A stretch of 64,000 bases of DNA. Source: Durusdinium trenchii (Eukaryota; Sar; Dinophyceae; Suessiales; Symbiodiniaceae). Shown here in pieces: positions 1 to 11,416 of the stretch (positions are counted from its first letter, which is position 1; the number at the start of each line of letters is the position of its first letter). The notes beneath the pieces are model-generated. The model did no database searches. It had not been told where the DNA came from and worked only from the letters and a program-made list of their open reading frames with translations. A program made the translations under genes and the position numbers. The stretch lies in the NCBI GenBank assembly GCA_963970005.1, contig CAXAMN010015335.1, forward strand, positions 133,848 to 197,847, read 5' to 3'.

Positions 1-1729
1 CGATATAATTGAAAATTATCTGAATATATTAATGTATTTTATGATTTGCTAAAACAACAACATAATTGAGGATTTGTATCATTATAATTGTATGTGCAGA
101 ATTTAAATTAACGGAATATCTTTTGAATTGTTTGATGCCTCGATTGGCCTATATCGAATTAATCAAATCCTTAAAACAAATAAATTATTTATGGGAATCA
201 TCCGGAAAATGATCATCCGATAAATACAGGATTTCCAAATTTCCAACGAAGAAATTTATGCTAATTGAATCGAATATCTTTTGCATATCGAAAAATAATT
301 GAATGCCCACCAAAAAATTAATCGATTAAATTATATGATAATATATCAAGGCAAATAGGAAATAATCTGCACTGATATATTCAGGCAAGAACGCATACAT
401 TGGCAATTGGAGCAAACGAAGAAACCGTTTTATTGACCGGCTATTGAAGATAGATCGGACGCAAAAATTGAAATATATTGCAGATTTTCAGGAATCTGGC
501 AAAAATTGGGAATTCTGTCAGATGCCAGAATTTTCCCTACAATGGCCAGGAGGGGAAGCAGGCAATGTGTGGAGGTTGCGGACCAGGTTATCTTCATTGA
601 ATGGTAGGATTTCCAATACCAATTTAATTGAATTCGAGATCATGAGGTATAGGTATTCCTTATCATTATATAATTGGATCAAAAGGTATTTTGGAATTAA
701 ATTGTTGAATCCAATCGAATGTATGACGTTTCAAGGCAAGATTGATATTCTTAATCAGGAATTATGTTATTTTCGTATAATTGTTATAGTTGATGATTTA
801 TTTTATCTATCATTGCAAAATTATATGCCTATTCAAGCAGTGCCAGCTCCTAAACAAATCTGGAAGTGTGGTGCCAATGGGGGTCATAGTTGCACGTCTG
901 GCTTGTCACATTCGAGCAGAGATCGAGAGAATGGATATGGGATTCGTGAGCGGTTTGATTGATCGTGATAATTATTCAATGCAAAAAATTGCCTAATATA
1001 TCATAATGATAATCCAAACAATTATATGGTCTATCGAAAGAAATCTTTACGCATTTATCGATCTGGATGTACCACCTGCCGACGACATATATTCTATGGA
1101 TATTCCTATCGAAACTAGAAATGATTAATGGAATCAGGACCTGAATATTTCGAGGACGACGGATGCCATCTCGGTAGGCAGAGACCACGTGGTCGATGAT
1201 GAGGGCCTAGGATTCCAAAATATTTATCAAAAGATTGCATGAAATATAGATTTAAAAAATCTTCTGATTTAATATTTGCCATGGATGAATGCAGGTTGCC
1301 ATTCATAATGGCAATGCGTAACCACAAAATTGAGTTCCTAAATTTTCTGTTAGCGAACGAATTTATCGATTTGGGCGATTTAAATATATTTAAGATCAAA
1401 ATTTTGCACGAACGATGGATATTGCGATTAAATTCATCAATCCCAATCAATATGCAGATGTAATTCATTGGATTACAATTAATATAATCTGCATTGATTT
1501 TCAAAATATAAATTCTACGGTGGCACAGAGCTTAAATGCCCCGACCCGGATGATAGATGGCCAATAAACCATATAATTCATATAAGGATAGATGGAATTG
1601 AAGGCAACAATCAATGACATAGATGATGATTAAGGTCTAATTTCATTTTACCTTAATATTTAGAATCATGCATCGAAAAAATATTTCCGGAAGATTAAAG
1701 AAATTGCATATATTTTAAATAATATCAAA
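1..1729. other. A+T-rich host DNA without recognisable genes
   Basis: Strongly A+T-rich sequence. The longest reading frame (444-962, +) begins at TTG and resembles nothing I know, and the shorter frames look random. The same composition returns at 43030-43585 and 50655-51003, on the far sides of the two LINE insertions. I therefore infer that all three stretches are one host segment split by insertions. I see no tRNA, rRNA or promoter. Confidence 0.6.
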
Positions 1730-1738
1730 TCTGAAATT
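1730..1738. repeat. Candidate target-site duplication of LINE-A, left copy
   Basis: TCTGAAATT here recurs at 43021-43029, exactly where A+T-rich host sequence resumes beyond the 5' end of LINE-A. Nine bases in A+T-rich DNA could match by chance, so this is weaker than the other duplications in the window. Confidence 0.5.
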
Positions 1739-1762
1739 CATTTTCATTTTCATTCATTTCCA

Positions 1763-1824
1763 GCCTGAGTAGCTTCAGGCCCGTGTTGGGCAGCACAACT
1801 AAGCTGCGGGTGCTTCTAGGAGCA
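1763..1824 (-). other. 3'-terminal stem-loops of LINE-A
   Basis: There are three hairpins: GCCTGA/TCAGGC (1763-1780), GCAGC/GCTGC (1790-1807) and TGCT/AGCA around TCTAGG (1811-1824). LINE-B has hairpins at the equivalent places (43601-43659) with different but still complementary stems. The linker CCCGTGTTGGGC and the TCTAG loop are shared. Such 3' structures are the usual recognition site for the reverse transcriptase in stringent-type LINEs; that role is inferred here. Confidence 0.75.
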
Positions 1825-1825
1825 T

Positions 1826-3541
1826 CTAGCCACAGTCACGATGCAAAGCGAAAGATTTCGAAAAGGCGCAATCGGCCCAGCTGGAAAAGGCCGTAGCCAG
1901 CAAGTCGGACAGGTCGACGGTATGTTCTTCAATGGGCCTCCGCCAAATCAAGTAGGCAGAACGGCGGACTGGGTCTACGACCGGGCACCTGACGGCCGAT
2001 CTGCCATCGTCTGTCATCCAGGAGCTGCCCGAGCTTAGAAGCAGGCATTGGTAGTGACCGCTGTCTGGATCTTATCCGAAGTGACACAGGATGACCACCA
2101 CTCGGTGTTGTGTCCAGTTGACATCCCGGCCATTGCTATTGTTGAAGATGGGAATGTGAACCTCAGAACGGGAGAAATCTACGGGGGTGTTTCGCTTCAA
2201 GGCAAGTGCAGCAAATCGTTCGAAATGCAACACTATGCATGGATGGGCATGTATGCAGGCATTCGTATATAGATCTTGCCACATATTAAAAATTTTTTGC
2301 AGGTCGCCTCTCTTTCATGAGCAAGGGTGCAAGTAAAGTACCACGAATTTCAATACTATTGAGTCGAAATTGCCAGCCATTGGATTCCTGTCCCCAGGAA
2401 TGATCAGTAAGGTGTTGACCTCTGAGCCAGCCCAAAAATTCCGTTGCATCCTGTTATTCATCTGGTGCGTGTTCTCTGAGCCAAGGTTGCAGCAACTTCT
2501 GAAAAGGAGCTGAAGCGCACAGATCCACACCATCTGAGGTGTTGAGCAGCTCAAGTAGAGGTAGCCTCCACTGACCCCATAGCTCTGGATCAAACCCCTC
2601 ATAGGCCAAAGTGGCCCAGAGTTGCCCCAACAATGCTATATTGATGCATTGATGTAGCAGGCATTGGATGAATTGTGTGGCTTGACTCGAAGCAGCTGAT
2701 GCATCAGCGTCGCACACGGTGGGCGATTGCTGTAGCAAGTGGGGATCTTTGCAGGCCGGTTGGCCTCAATCGAAGTGATAGATCCCATTGCCGCTCAGGA
2801 GGTTAAGGATCTCGTAAAGCTGCGTCGATGCGACGCTGCGGACGCTGAGATCGAGGCGCCATGGGATCGTCACCTGGGAGTCTTCAGAAACCTGATCTCT
2901 GTTCATGGGCTTGAGGGCGGAGAAGCGTTGTATCAGATCTCCCTGACTTGCCAGTTGGGAGAGCTGAATGGTGATCTTTTGAATCCTTTCGTGCGGCGGT
3001 GGTTGTTGTTTCGTAGGTCGAAGGCATTTGGCCGCTGAATCCCAGGATAGGTAGTTCTAGGCATTCTCTGGGGTCAGGATGCCCTTCTGCCTGAGTGCCT
3101 GTACCAGGGGATTGTCCTGCTTGTCGTACTTCAGCTTCGTTAGCCGTTGGATCATCACCTCGACCACTTTGAGGAAGTTGACCTGACTCCAGCATTTTGT
3201 CTCTGATGATGCCATTCCTTGGCGGCCAGGATCATTTCCGGGAGGATCGAGCCTTTGCCGGCCTGTAGAAGCAGAAGGAAGCTGCGGTCCAAGGCCATTT
3301 GATTGAGCATGTCTTCTTAGCGCAAGGTCAATTTTGCCAATATCATCAGGAGCTCTGAATCCCCTTCGTGCCTCGAAAAGGTGGTTGAGGAATCGGATCG
3401 GTTTTTCGATCTGCCTTTCCCAGCTGCTTTGCCCTGCGATGATTCTATCTTTGTTCGTGGGCGCTTGAGATGGGCCTGACATGTGTCCAGGAGGTCGGCA
3501 AATGACATATCGTCCATCGACATATGGTCTGCCATGTGCAA
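1826..3541 (-). pseudogene. LINE-A downstream ORF: ubiquitin-specific-protease-like, broken
   Basis: The remains lie in several frames. They begin near 3541 with MSMDDMSFADLLD, which matches the start of the intact LINE-B ORF (MSGDDQSFAELMD). A segment at 2454-2738 matches the peptidase C19 core (ALLGQLWATL, WRLPLLELL) of LINE-B. Pieces at 2072-2284 and 1826-2017 match its C-terminal part (VLHFERF; DDGRSAVRCP against EDWSRAMPCA). At least four frame changes separate these parts, so it is a pseudogene. The role of a deubiquitinase in a LINE is unknown; host-factor control is a guess. Confidence 0.7.
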
Positions 3542-3700
3542 ATCCGGCCGGTGTCAGGACAAAATCTCTGGCCAGGACGTGCTCGAGTTCAAGGATTGCT
3601 GTGCAAAACCAACTAACTTGATCAAGTGGGTCTGTATCCAAATCTATCGTTCTGGGATCCCACCATGAATCAGGACTGTTTGAGGACCAGGCCCAATGCA
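3542..3700 (-). pseudogene. 3' piece of the LINE-A zinc-finger/RT ORF
   Basis: This is the continuation of the ORF that runs 42781 to 38513, resuming past the giant insert. The residues LHWAWSSNS and ELEHVLARD correspond to CHWAWDSAE and ELEHVLAQD in LINE-B. It overlaps the start of the protease-like ORF in another frame, the same overlapping arrangement as in LINE-B near 45400. Confidence 0.7.
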
Positions 3701-3720
3701 ATGGGAGCGGCTCTCCAATC
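3701..3720. repeat. Target-site duplication of the outer giant element, left copy
   Basis: ATGGGAGCGGCTCTCCAATC is identical to 38493-38512. It lies directly against the poly(A) end (eight T on the plus strand from 3721). Both copies are LINE-A coding sequence, and one copy is needed to restore the LINE-A frame. Confidence 0.95.
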
Positions 3721-4521
3721 TTTTTTTTCCACGAGTACGGACGCCGTGTGGGCATGGTGCCCAGGTCATCGTTGAAGGGAGGGAAAAACAGTCTGATGGT
3801 GGAGAAAATAACAAGGACCACGACCACAACCCAAAAACCACAACCAAAGGCCCACAGGCCGAGTCTCCACCATCATGTAGTCTTTCCTCTGCGCTAGGTG
3901 AAACAGGCGAGACGAAAAAGAGTGTCTAGAAAGGGGCCTGAATTAACGAACGAAAAGCATATCGGCGCAGGTCTGTGCTCAAGCAAAGTCGCAAAAAGGC
4001 TTCAAAGGGACATCACTTCACAATTATGAGTGACCAGCGGCCACACCCCAGTGCGGCAAAATCATGGTCACGATGCAGGTCAACACTCCAATACGGAGTA
4101 TCGCAATGCTTCAACGTCGATTGCATCCCTGGCAAATGGGGTGGCGTAGCTAGGCAGCATGCCGTGGAAAAGACCTTTCTTGTGGCACAACCCGTTCAAC
4201 CGGTTGCACTTACAAGTCAAGTGGCATGCTACCAATCGACAATCAATAAGTGGCGGCCATCATCGACGAAAGCCTGCAGGTAATGGTGCGAAAAGACCCC
4301 CCCGAAGGGAGGTCAGTTCAGCACCCTTTGGCACTCAAAGGTACCAAATAGCAAACAGAGTGGGGTGTCTTCTAGGTCAATGAAGCGCTGCACCATTGCA
4401 AAAGGTGATCGGCTGCATGCAAGGCCCGTGTAAAACAGGTGAAACAAATGAAACTTTGGACAATCCTAGCATGGTATCTGTACCTCTTTGTACAAAATTG
4501 GAAATGTCGGACATCAACAAA

Positions 4522-4537
4522 GGGAACTAAGGTTCCC
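4522..4537 (-). repeat. CTTA-loop hairpin
   Basis: Stem GGGAAC/GTTCCC, plus-strand loop TAAG; in the 3' UTR. Also present at 11417-11432 and, inverted, at 17430-17445. Confidence 0.8.
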
Positions 4538-4586
4538 CCTGGGCATCCGCCATTGCCACTCTCTACCACCCGCCTGTTAGGAACGA

Positions 4587-4600
4587 AGAGCTAAGGCTCT
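4587..4600 (-). repeat. CTTA-loop hairpin
   Basis: Stem AGAGC/GCTCT around TAAG; 50 bases from the previous hairpin, in the 3' UTR. Also present at 11482-11495. Confidence 0.75.
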
Positions 4601-5053
4601 CACTCCTATTGGCTCACAGCATTACGAATGGCGAAAGGGGGTTGTTTAGTGCTTGCGCATCTTGCTTGCCGTACTCTGCTGTCGGTTAGCTTGTCCCCCA
4701 TTCCAGCCACAGGATTGCCGGCTCTGTCAGGTCTGATCAGTTTTCTCCTGTGACTACTGGCATCTGTCGACAGCTCTCAGCATTGCCTGGACTAGACGGG
4801 TTATCCAGTTTGTTCAGGGACACTGGTCTTTGGCAATGTGCAGTTTATTTTCTTTTGCTTGCCCCTAGCCTCGCCATGATACTCTTGAGTGGAACTTCCT
4901 ATGGAAGGGTGCAATTGCGATGTTTCTCCGCTCCCCTATGGAATATGTCCTGTCGTGATCGTTGACCTACCTTGGACTCACGCTAAGGCGCGTGCCCAGA
5001 CTCTTAACGAGTAACTGCGATACAGCGCTCGCTGCAGCCAAAAAGTCTTGTTT

Positions 5054-6301
5054 TCATCCAAGACCAGGGGTGTGCCCCATGTCCGGGATCATGTGCAGCC
5101 AGGGTGGCCATCGCATGGCAGGACAGATGGCGAAAGCATTCTCTTCAGCATAGACTCCTCGCCATTTATGCCTTCCTGGCATCTTGACTAGCCTACTAAA
5201 GACAGTGCAATCTAGGAAGGCCCTACTTCCTATGTACCTCAGCGAGGGCGGAATGGCAAGCTCCACTAGGGCTGCACAGTTCATGAAGGCTTTGACTCGG
5301 ATTGTATGGAGAGTTGTCGGAAGGAGGACTTCTCTGAGACTAGTGCAGTGCACAAAGGCGAATTCCGGAATTTCCTCAACATTGGTGTTGCAAAGGTCTA
5401 CACTCTTAAGCAGTCGGCAACTGTCGCATGCATGCGCTCCGATAGTTACAAAATGCATTGGGAGAGCAAGTGCAGTGATTCCTGTGGAGCTAAGACAGCC
5501 CGGCGTTAACTCACTGACCCTAGCTTGCAGTACTGACTCTCGGGGAGATGGAAGCTCACTTAAGGTAACCTCAGCAAGATTGATACAACCTTGAAAGAGG
5601 TATTGTCCTAACTTGGCTTCGCTATTGAACACATTTGCAATCCCTTCCGATGCATACACCCATTGCAAGGAACTACATTCCGCAAAGGCTTTATACCCAA
5701 AGTCTAGGCAACCCGGAGCCACGACGCTGTTTAGTAGTTTGCAATCGCGGAAGACATTATCGGAAATGCCTACCACTGTGGCAGGCAGTTTGACGATGCG
5801 GAGCTGCCGGCAGTTTTGCCAAGCCTCTGCCTCAATGAACCTGATGCCTGACTCTACACTGGCATGTCTCAGGCGTGGAACCCCTGCAAAGGCCCCTTCT
5901 GGGACACTTCTCTCTGGGTTCATGGGGACATGAACTGCTAGCGGAATGTGATGGATAGGGCAATCCTCAAGTTCTGCTTGAGATGGCAGGATAACACTGC
6001 AGTTCCGAAAAACGATAGTGTATTCCGTGCCTTGCTGTAGCTTGTCCCAGATTGGGTCCTCTAGGTAAGTCTGTGTGGCAGTTTGCAGAAAGTCAATGAA
6101 GCACCCAAATACTTTGAGATCAGTAACAGAAACGAGGTAGTCCATAACCTGATCTTCTAGATCTTCAAAGCGGTCAAACTTTGCAACACTGAGACAGACC
6201 TGAAAAGTCTCTCCCGAAAGCGTAGTCAACATCAGGGAGTATTCCATGACCGGCTCCTTTTCAAGAGGGGTGCTAATCATGGATGAATCATCAAATTCCA
6301 T
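5054..6301 (-). CDS. LRR_5 (BspA-type) protein with ubiquitin-like N-terminus, outer copy 1
   Basis: 415 residues from ATG at 6301; the frame is open further upstream but only from a TTG. Residues 1-110 (LTTLSGETFQV, FEDLEDQV, LKVFGC) look like a beta-grasp ubiquitin-like fold. The rest is a series of BspA/LRR_5 repeats of the form 'Ig..aF.nC..L..v.lP..l..I' (for example SRAFLDC, VKAFMNC, YKAFAEC). Such LRRs bind proteins; this target is unknown. It is the last cistron of the outer giant element and is intact here. The inner homologue (11955-13201) has a nonsense change and a one-base deletion. A relict SL sits just upstream (6328-6338), so the gene probably entered the element as an SL-bearing cDNA. 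Confidence 0.82.
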   Translation of the reverse strand: MEFDDSSMISTPLEKEPVMEYSLMLTTLSGETFQVCLSVAKFDRFEDLEDQVMDYLVSVTDLKVFGCFIDFLQTATQTYLEDPIWDKLQQGTEYTIVFRNCSVILPSQAELEDCPIHHIPLAVHVPMNPERSVPEGAFAGVPRLRHASVESGIRFIEAEAWQNCRQLRIVKLPATVVGISDNVFRDCKLLNSVVAPGCLDFGYKAFAECSSLQWVYASEGIANVFNSEAKLGQYLFQGCINLAEVTLSELPSPRESVLQARVSELTPGCLSSTGITALALPMHFVTIGAHACDSCRLLKSVDLCNTNVEEIPEFAFVHCTSLREVLLPTTLHTIRVKAFMNCAALVELAIPPSLRYIGSRAFLDCTVFSRLVKMPGRHKWRGVYAEENAFAICPAMRWPPWLHMIPDMGHTPGLG

Positions 6302-6327
6302 GTGCGACAGGCTATTTGCAATGATTG

Positions 6328-6338
6328 TTTGAGCCAAA
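6328..6338 (-). other. Relict spliced leader upstream of LRR gene 1 (outer)
   Basis: The minus strand reads TTTGGCTCAAA, matching the SL 3' end TTTGGCTCAAG with one change. The inner copy at 13228-13242 preserves a longer match, CATTTTTGGCTCAAA. Confidence 0.65.
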
Positions 6339-6414
6339 GGTGTCTGGGTCTGCGCGTGGGCTGTTCCCAAGGCCTTGGATTCTGAAGACAGATGCTAAGG
6401 CACCCACCTAGAGT

Positions 6415-7646
6415 CTAACATGGGCTGGCATGATATTGGCAATATTCGTGGTAGAGTTCCTCGTCAAAAGCATCCGAATCAGGTCCCTCTGCAGGGAGCA
6501 GCTCCACCCACTGAGGTTTTTCAAACTTGTCACACATAAAAAAGGCATTGCGCTCTGCTTGTACCCACTGTTCAATGTCACCCCAGTCCAGGGGGGTGAA
6601 TCGTTGCAGCTGCTCACACCCACCAAATGCACGGTTGCCTATATCCCTGAGCTCCGTCGGGATGACAACTTCTTGCAGTGCGACACAATTCAGAAAAACT
6701 TCTTTGCCAATTAGCGTGAGTCGTGGCGGGAGCCAGATGCAGTTTAAAGCGACACAGTGGGCAAATGTGGAAGAAGGGAGGGCCGTGATCTCTGTGTCCA
6801 TGAGGTTGACCTCCACAAGGCTTTTACAATTCTCACAGGCACGCGGCCCGATATTGTGGAAGTCACTCGGCAGACAGAGCTGTTCAATGCCTGCGCCGCA
6901 GAATGCCCCTTCAGGCAGTCCTCTAGGTTTGTTAGTATGATCCATGTCAAAGGTGATGGTGGCAATTGTGAGGCAACTCTCGAAGGCATATTTACCTAGT
7001 TGTGCCCCTGGTGCAAGGACACTGTTGTCCTCTGTTCCATGACTGGCCCCAACTCGACTTAGGGAGCAGCACTCTGCAAACACCCTTGGACCGTATCGGA
7101 TACACCCCGGGGCGGCGACCTCTCGTAGCACATAGCACCCTAGGAAAGCCCCTTCTGCCAGACTTATGACCGAGGGTGGGAGCTTGACAATTTGTAGTTG
7201 CTGACACGTCTGCCATGTTGCATGCCAGTTGTCACTTCTACATGCCGGAGCGAAGGTGCAGCATAAAATGCTCTGTCGGCAATTGCCCCCCGCGGGTTGG
7301 GTGGGACACGAACAGCTTTAGGGTAGCTCTCCCTGCCGTCATCCTGGAACTGCCAGATGGAATGCCCATCTACCATGCAGGGACGAACTACAATTTGGAG
7401 CTGCGGTTGTTGCAGGAGCACAGTGCGGAATGCCTCTGGCAGGGGTTGCTGCGTTTGGAGGTTGAGCAACTCCAGTTCACAGCCGAAGACATCTAACTCA
7501 GAGACTGTCGGCAGAAAGCAGAGAATGTCATCTTCAAGCTCTGCTACCTCCTCATAGTGGGAGAGGTCTGTCTGCATTGCATATACCGTACCTGCTATGG
7601 TAACCAACTCGAGGTTGATCTCATAACGGTCTTGGTGAGTCGGCAT
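6415..7646 (-). pseudogene. LRR_5 protein with ubiquitin-like N-terminus, outer copy 2, broken
   Basis: The start is ATG at 7646 (MPTHQDRYEIN). Residues 1-95 form the ubiquitin-like part (LVTIAGTVYA, LDVFGCELEL), followed by LRR_5 repeats (DRAFYAA, KEVFLNC, NRAFGGC). Compared with the intact inner homologue (13308-14516), 16 bases are missing near 7210-7225. This shifts the frame, so the N-terminal part (7164-7646) and the LRR part (6415-7131) are now in different frames. It lies upstream of LRR gene 1 in the same orientation, and the two are diverged paralogues. Confidence 0.82.
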
Positions 7647-7686
7647 TGTCGCGTAGGCGGTAGCTCGAGCGTGCTTGCTAAGTTTG

Positions 7687-7700
7687 CTTGAGCCAAATTA
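7687..7700 (-). other. Relict spliced leader upstream of LRR gene 2 (outer)
   Basis: The minus strand reads TAATTTGGCTCAAG, with the last 11 bases identical to the SL 3' end. It lies about 40 bases before the ATG. The same relict is at 14557-14568 in the inner element. Confidence 0.75.
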
Positions 7701-7761
7701 CAGAGACACCGAAGATATAATCTTTGCGAACCCTGTTACGACAATTAAGCTACAAGTAGGA

Positions 7762-7779
7762 GGGTGGCTAAGGCCACCC
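7762..7779 (-). repeat. CTTA-loop hairpin in coding sequence
   Basis: Seven-base stem GGGTGGC/GCCACCC around TAAG, read as V-A-L-A-T near the C-terminus of the unrecognised protein. Inner copy at 14632-14649. Confidence 0.85.
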
Positions 7780-9949
7780 ACCTCCTGGAGAGGATCGAGC
7801 AACTCGGAGACGGTTGCTGATCAGGATGATTCCTACTGCCGACTACCTTACTGCCACCAACCATAGGACCACACATAGGGCGAGGGCGATGGGGAGGGCC
7901 TACTGTGCCAGGAAGACCACGCTGCCGACGAGGAGCTTCCCGATTCTGGCGGGGGACAGTTCGGCGAGCTTTATTACCTGGGTCAGGGGCTTCTTGACTG
8001 TAGCCCATGTGGTCTCGAAGCGCCTGCTTGTGGTCCACGAGTTGAAGCCTAAAATTGGGGTTCCCAGTGAGCCATGCACAGAGCTGATCCCATCGTTCTT
8101 TGGTATAGAGTTGTGTGCCATATTGATTGTATGGGCGATCTGCCATTTTCGGAGTGAAGGGATATCCATTGTGGTAGTAGTCGCTGAGGACGCTCCCAGG
8201 GACTTTGGTCAGCATCAGGCGGGGAGACAGCAGGTGCCATCCTGTTCGGGCCATGGCAACACGTAGCCCGGAGGTCAGCCACTGAGCCACGACAGCACTT
8301 TCTGCTTCGATGCTCCCTTGCTCAAAATTGCCGAGCGCCGTTGCTAATCGGGTATAACCTATGCCGAAGCGTCCATATCCCTTGGCAAAGGTGTAGGTGG
8401 GTTCAGCCATCATGTCCTCGTCCTCCGTGGCCTCTTCAGTGCCAAATTCTGGTGGTTCTGCAAGCCCCACTGGCACGGGGAGAGCAAGCTTAGGCGACCG
8501 TTCAGCTGACCCAGTAGCGTCAGAGGCAGAGTCTTCTTCTGCAGGCAGGTCTGCATTGGGGTGTTTGGCAGTTGTCAGGTCTCGCCACAAGGGGACTTCG
8601 ATGCGCAGCCTCAACTGCAGAAGGGAGGGAAACGAGAAAGCTTGTCCCAAAGACGGGTCAAGGGCACCACTAAAGTAGGCTCTTTCTGCCCAGGACGTGT
8701 CCGGCATTCGGGGGTACCGGTCATAAACAATGTCTTTGGTGTGCACTCCCACCACGAGCAAGGGGTTGTCCTCAGCATCCTCTTCTTTTGGCCGATACCC
8801 ATAACCCCCTTTCACTTCCGCAGGCGTGAAGTCCTGCCGCTCCATGGCTACAACCAGGTCAGGCAGGATTTGTACTGGCAGGTAGACAAAGAGGTCATTG
8901 GTGGGCAGTGTCTGTTCCCCATGCTCCATTCCCCTAACAAAGGACATGAGGACAGTGCGCATAAAGGTAAGGGCATCAACATCTTTTTCCTTTGTCGTCT
9001 GTGATTTTCCTTCCTCTACTTGTTGCTGTTCCTGGACCCTGGTGTCTATGTTGATTATCAAAGGAACAGCACCTCGCAATGAAGGCCAGGAGGCCATATT
9101 GCCAGAATCGGGGGTTTGCATAGAGGGCAAGCTGTTTGTGAGTGATGAAGGGACATGCTGGATGCCCACTCTTCACAAAAGCAAAGAGGTTGGATAGGGG
9201 AGCAGCAAAGGCTTCACTTATACGGAGGAGATCCCCTATATAGGCCTGGTTGATTTCATCTGGAATGTCCACAAAGGAGGAGCCATGGAGTGCTTGTTCT
9301 GTCACCCTCCTCCAGAGGAACGTACGGACGAGGCGATTGATTTGCTTGCTGGAAATAGCAAGTCTCGCCATCGGCCATTCCCTAGGAAGGTCACTATAGG
9401 TCTGTAATGCGGGGAGCGGCACCCTTTGCCTGGCAGTTTCGCTGGCCGTTCGAGCCGCATTTTGATAGTCGTATAGGGCCTGCATGGCTCTCTGCTCGGA
9501 TTCCAATTGGAGATCAGTGTCGGCCGTGCCTCCACGCTCTGTATTATCTTGATCACCGGCAATGTCTATTTCAGTCATCGCATGTGGGCGCTCTTGCACC
9601 GATCCAGGGCGGCCAGGTGGTGTCGTAGGATTCCTGCAAGCAGGAACTACCGGATTTTGAGTATTCTGACTGGCCAAGTCTGCTAGTGTGGCCGGTGGTT
9701 GCTCATGTTCAGGAATGCTGCCGAGTGGCTGCCTGGATGGTGGAGCAGGTGATTTCCGTAACTTCTTGGATTGAGCTCGCCCGGCACTGGCCTTGGACCC
9801 CGGTCTTCTTTTGATTGGGGACTCAGATGATTGTGATGTAGGGCTGCTACTTGGGGGGTCCACATCCTGTGGAGGTAGCACGCTCCCGGCATCATCTTCT
9901 GCGTCCAGCATTTCATCTCGCGCGGAACATGCATCAGGAAAGGCCGGAC

Positions 9950-9965
9950 GATTGCTAAGGCAATC
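9950..9965 (-). repeat. CTTA-loop hairpin in coding sequence
   Basis: Stem GATTGC/GCAATC around TAAG, translated D-C-L-S-N. Inner copy at 16779-16794. Confidence 0.85.
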
Positions 9966-10045
9966 ACCCTCTTCTTCTGCAGAGGAGGTGCTAGCACTAG
10001 CATCATCTGCCATGTGCGCATCGGCTTCCTCCGGGTGCTCTGCGC

Positions 10046-10604
10046 TGACTTTCGACAAGCGCAAACTGCGGCTGAGAGATCGGGAGTTGCGAGCCCACAC
10101 TGCTGGAGCTTGATGCTGCCAACGAGTGCAAGAGTGGCCCAAGAAGTGTATGAGCCGTTAATAGGAATTCAGTACCCCATGTTGTGCAGCCGAATGGGAG
10201 ATACTTGGCAAATAGGTGCCACCTCAGTCCGAGAGGATCAACGGATTGCCACAGGCCTACGCTTTGTCCACTGGTGCCATGCTTCGCCCAATCTGCAGGC
10301 ACAGCAAAACCCAAACAACGACCCTACAGTAAGAGTGTATCAACACCTCGAGGACCAACTCGCCAAAGCAGGCTCTGACGCGGAAGACATCTTGGCCCTT
10401 ACCACCACTCGGGAAGGGGCCACGAACCTACGCAATTATTTCTCCATTGCCGACAAGAAGGCGAATGCAGAGACTGCAGTCAAGGTGGCAGGCGCCACGG
10501 CCAAGCATTGCATCGTCATTCACGGTGTGTCAACATTCCTTGGTGGTGAAGGACGCCACCTGGACTACGACCAGGAGTGCTTCACACGAGCGAACGTGGC
10601 ATAC
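10046..10604 (+). pseudogene. UPF1-type helicase C-terminal region, inverted fragment, first half
   Basis: This plus-strand frame runs from QTAAERSG to ECFTRANVAY and matches the helicase C-terminus that lies on the minus strand of the inner element (17862-18773). It is opposite to every other cistron of the outer element, so the segment was inverted; the breakpoint is near 10044. The frame is cut by the inner element's poly(A) end at 10605 and resumes at 31422 with SRATDLTILACP. Across the junction it reads as helicase motif VI (NVAYSRATDL). The frame is open throughout, unlike the frameshifted inner copy. Confidence 0.82.
10590..10604. repeat. Target-site duplication of the inner giant element, left copy
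   Basis: GCGAACGTGGCATAC is identical to 31407-31421 and abuts nine T (poly(A) on the minus strand). Keeping one copy restores the helicase frame. Confidence 0.93.
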
Positions 10605-11416
10605 TTTTTTTTTCCACGAGTACGGACGCCGTGTGGGCATGGTGCCCAGGTCATCGTTGAAGGGAGGGAAGAACAGTCAGATGGTGGAGAAAAGAACAAG
10701 GAAACCCAACACCACACAAAACCAACCAACACCACAACCAGGGGCCCACAGGCCATGTCTCCACCATCATGTAGTCTTTCCTCTGCGCAAGGTGAAACAT
10801 GTGAGACGAAAAAGAGTGTCTAAAAAGGGGCCTGAATTACCGAACGAAAAGCATAGCGGCGCAGGCTTGTGCTCAAGCAAAGTCGCAAAAAGGCTTCAAA
10901 GGGAGCTCACTTCACCTTTATGAGTGACCAGCGGCCACACCCCGGTGCGGCAAAATCATGGTCACGATGCAATTCTCCACTCAAATACGGGGTATCGCAA
11001 TGCATCAACGTCGATTGCATCCCTGGCAAGTGGGGTGGCGTAGCTGTGCAGCATGCCGTGGAAAAGACCTTTCTTGTCGCACAACCCGTTCAACCGGTTG
11101 CACTTACAAGTCAAGTGGCATGCTACCAATCAAAAATCGATGAGAGGCGGCCATAATCGACGGAAGCCTGCAGGTGATGGTGCAAAGAGACCCCCCCCGA
11201 AGGGAGGTCAGTTCAGCACCGTTTGGTACTCACAGGTACCAAAGAGCAATCAGAGTGGGGTGTCTCTCAGGTTTACGAAGCGCTGCACCGTTGCAAAAGT
11301 TAATCGGCTGCATGCAAGGCCCGTGTGAAACAGGTGAAACAGGTGAAACTTTGGACAATCCTAGCATGGTATCTGTACTTCTTTGTACAAAATTGGAAAT
11401 GTCGGACATCAACAAA

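Larger units (their letters stand above)
3721..5053 (-). other. 3' untranslated region and poly(A) end of the outer element
   Basis: About 1.3 kb downstream of the last cistron ends in AAAAAAAA after CGTACTCGTGG (minus strand). The inner element has the same end at 10605-10613 followed by the same sequence, so both were polyadenylated at one site. It holds two CTTA-loop hairpins (4522-4537, 4587-4600) and no convincing gene. Part of it (about 4410-4640) recurs inside the inner element at 17250-17560. Confidence 0.75.
7745..10043 (-). pseudogene. Unrecognised large basic/acidic protein of the giant element, outer copy
   Basis: Two overlapping frames (8976-10043 and 7745-9169) correspond to what is probably one ORF; small indels near 9050 separate them. 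The N-terminal half is Ser/Glu-rich with a bipartite nuclear-localisation-like stretch (KRRPGSKASAGRAQSKK). The middle contains a conserved helical block (SSKQINRLVRTFLWRR, NQAYIGDLLRISEAF). The C-terminal half has conserved GYGRFGIGYTRLA and DYYHNGYPFTPK. I do not recognise a family; a nucleic-acid-binding or structural role is a guess. The 5' end is lost at the inversion breakpoint near 10044. Confidence 0.6.

Noticed and set aside
444-962. 172-codon plus-strand ORF in the A+T-rich left end
   Set aside because: It starts at TTG, has no similarity I recognise, and its composition follows the A+T-rich DNA.
1887-1902. CCGTAGCCAGCAAG (+), and CCGTAGCC near 50244 (+), as spliced-leader relicts
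   Set aside because: Only eight or nine SL bases match and both lie in LINE sequence in the antisense direction; chance is likely.
4978-4996. CACGCTAAGGCGCGTG (and its copy near 11877), and TGCTAAGGCA near 6394 and 13297, as members of the hairpin family
   Set aside because: The stems are three pairs or interrupted; they may be decayed members but I do not count them.
10605-10823. Plus-strand ORF continuing from the helicase fragment through the T-run
   Set aside because: It reads into the antisense of the inner element's 3' end; the real continuation is at 31422.
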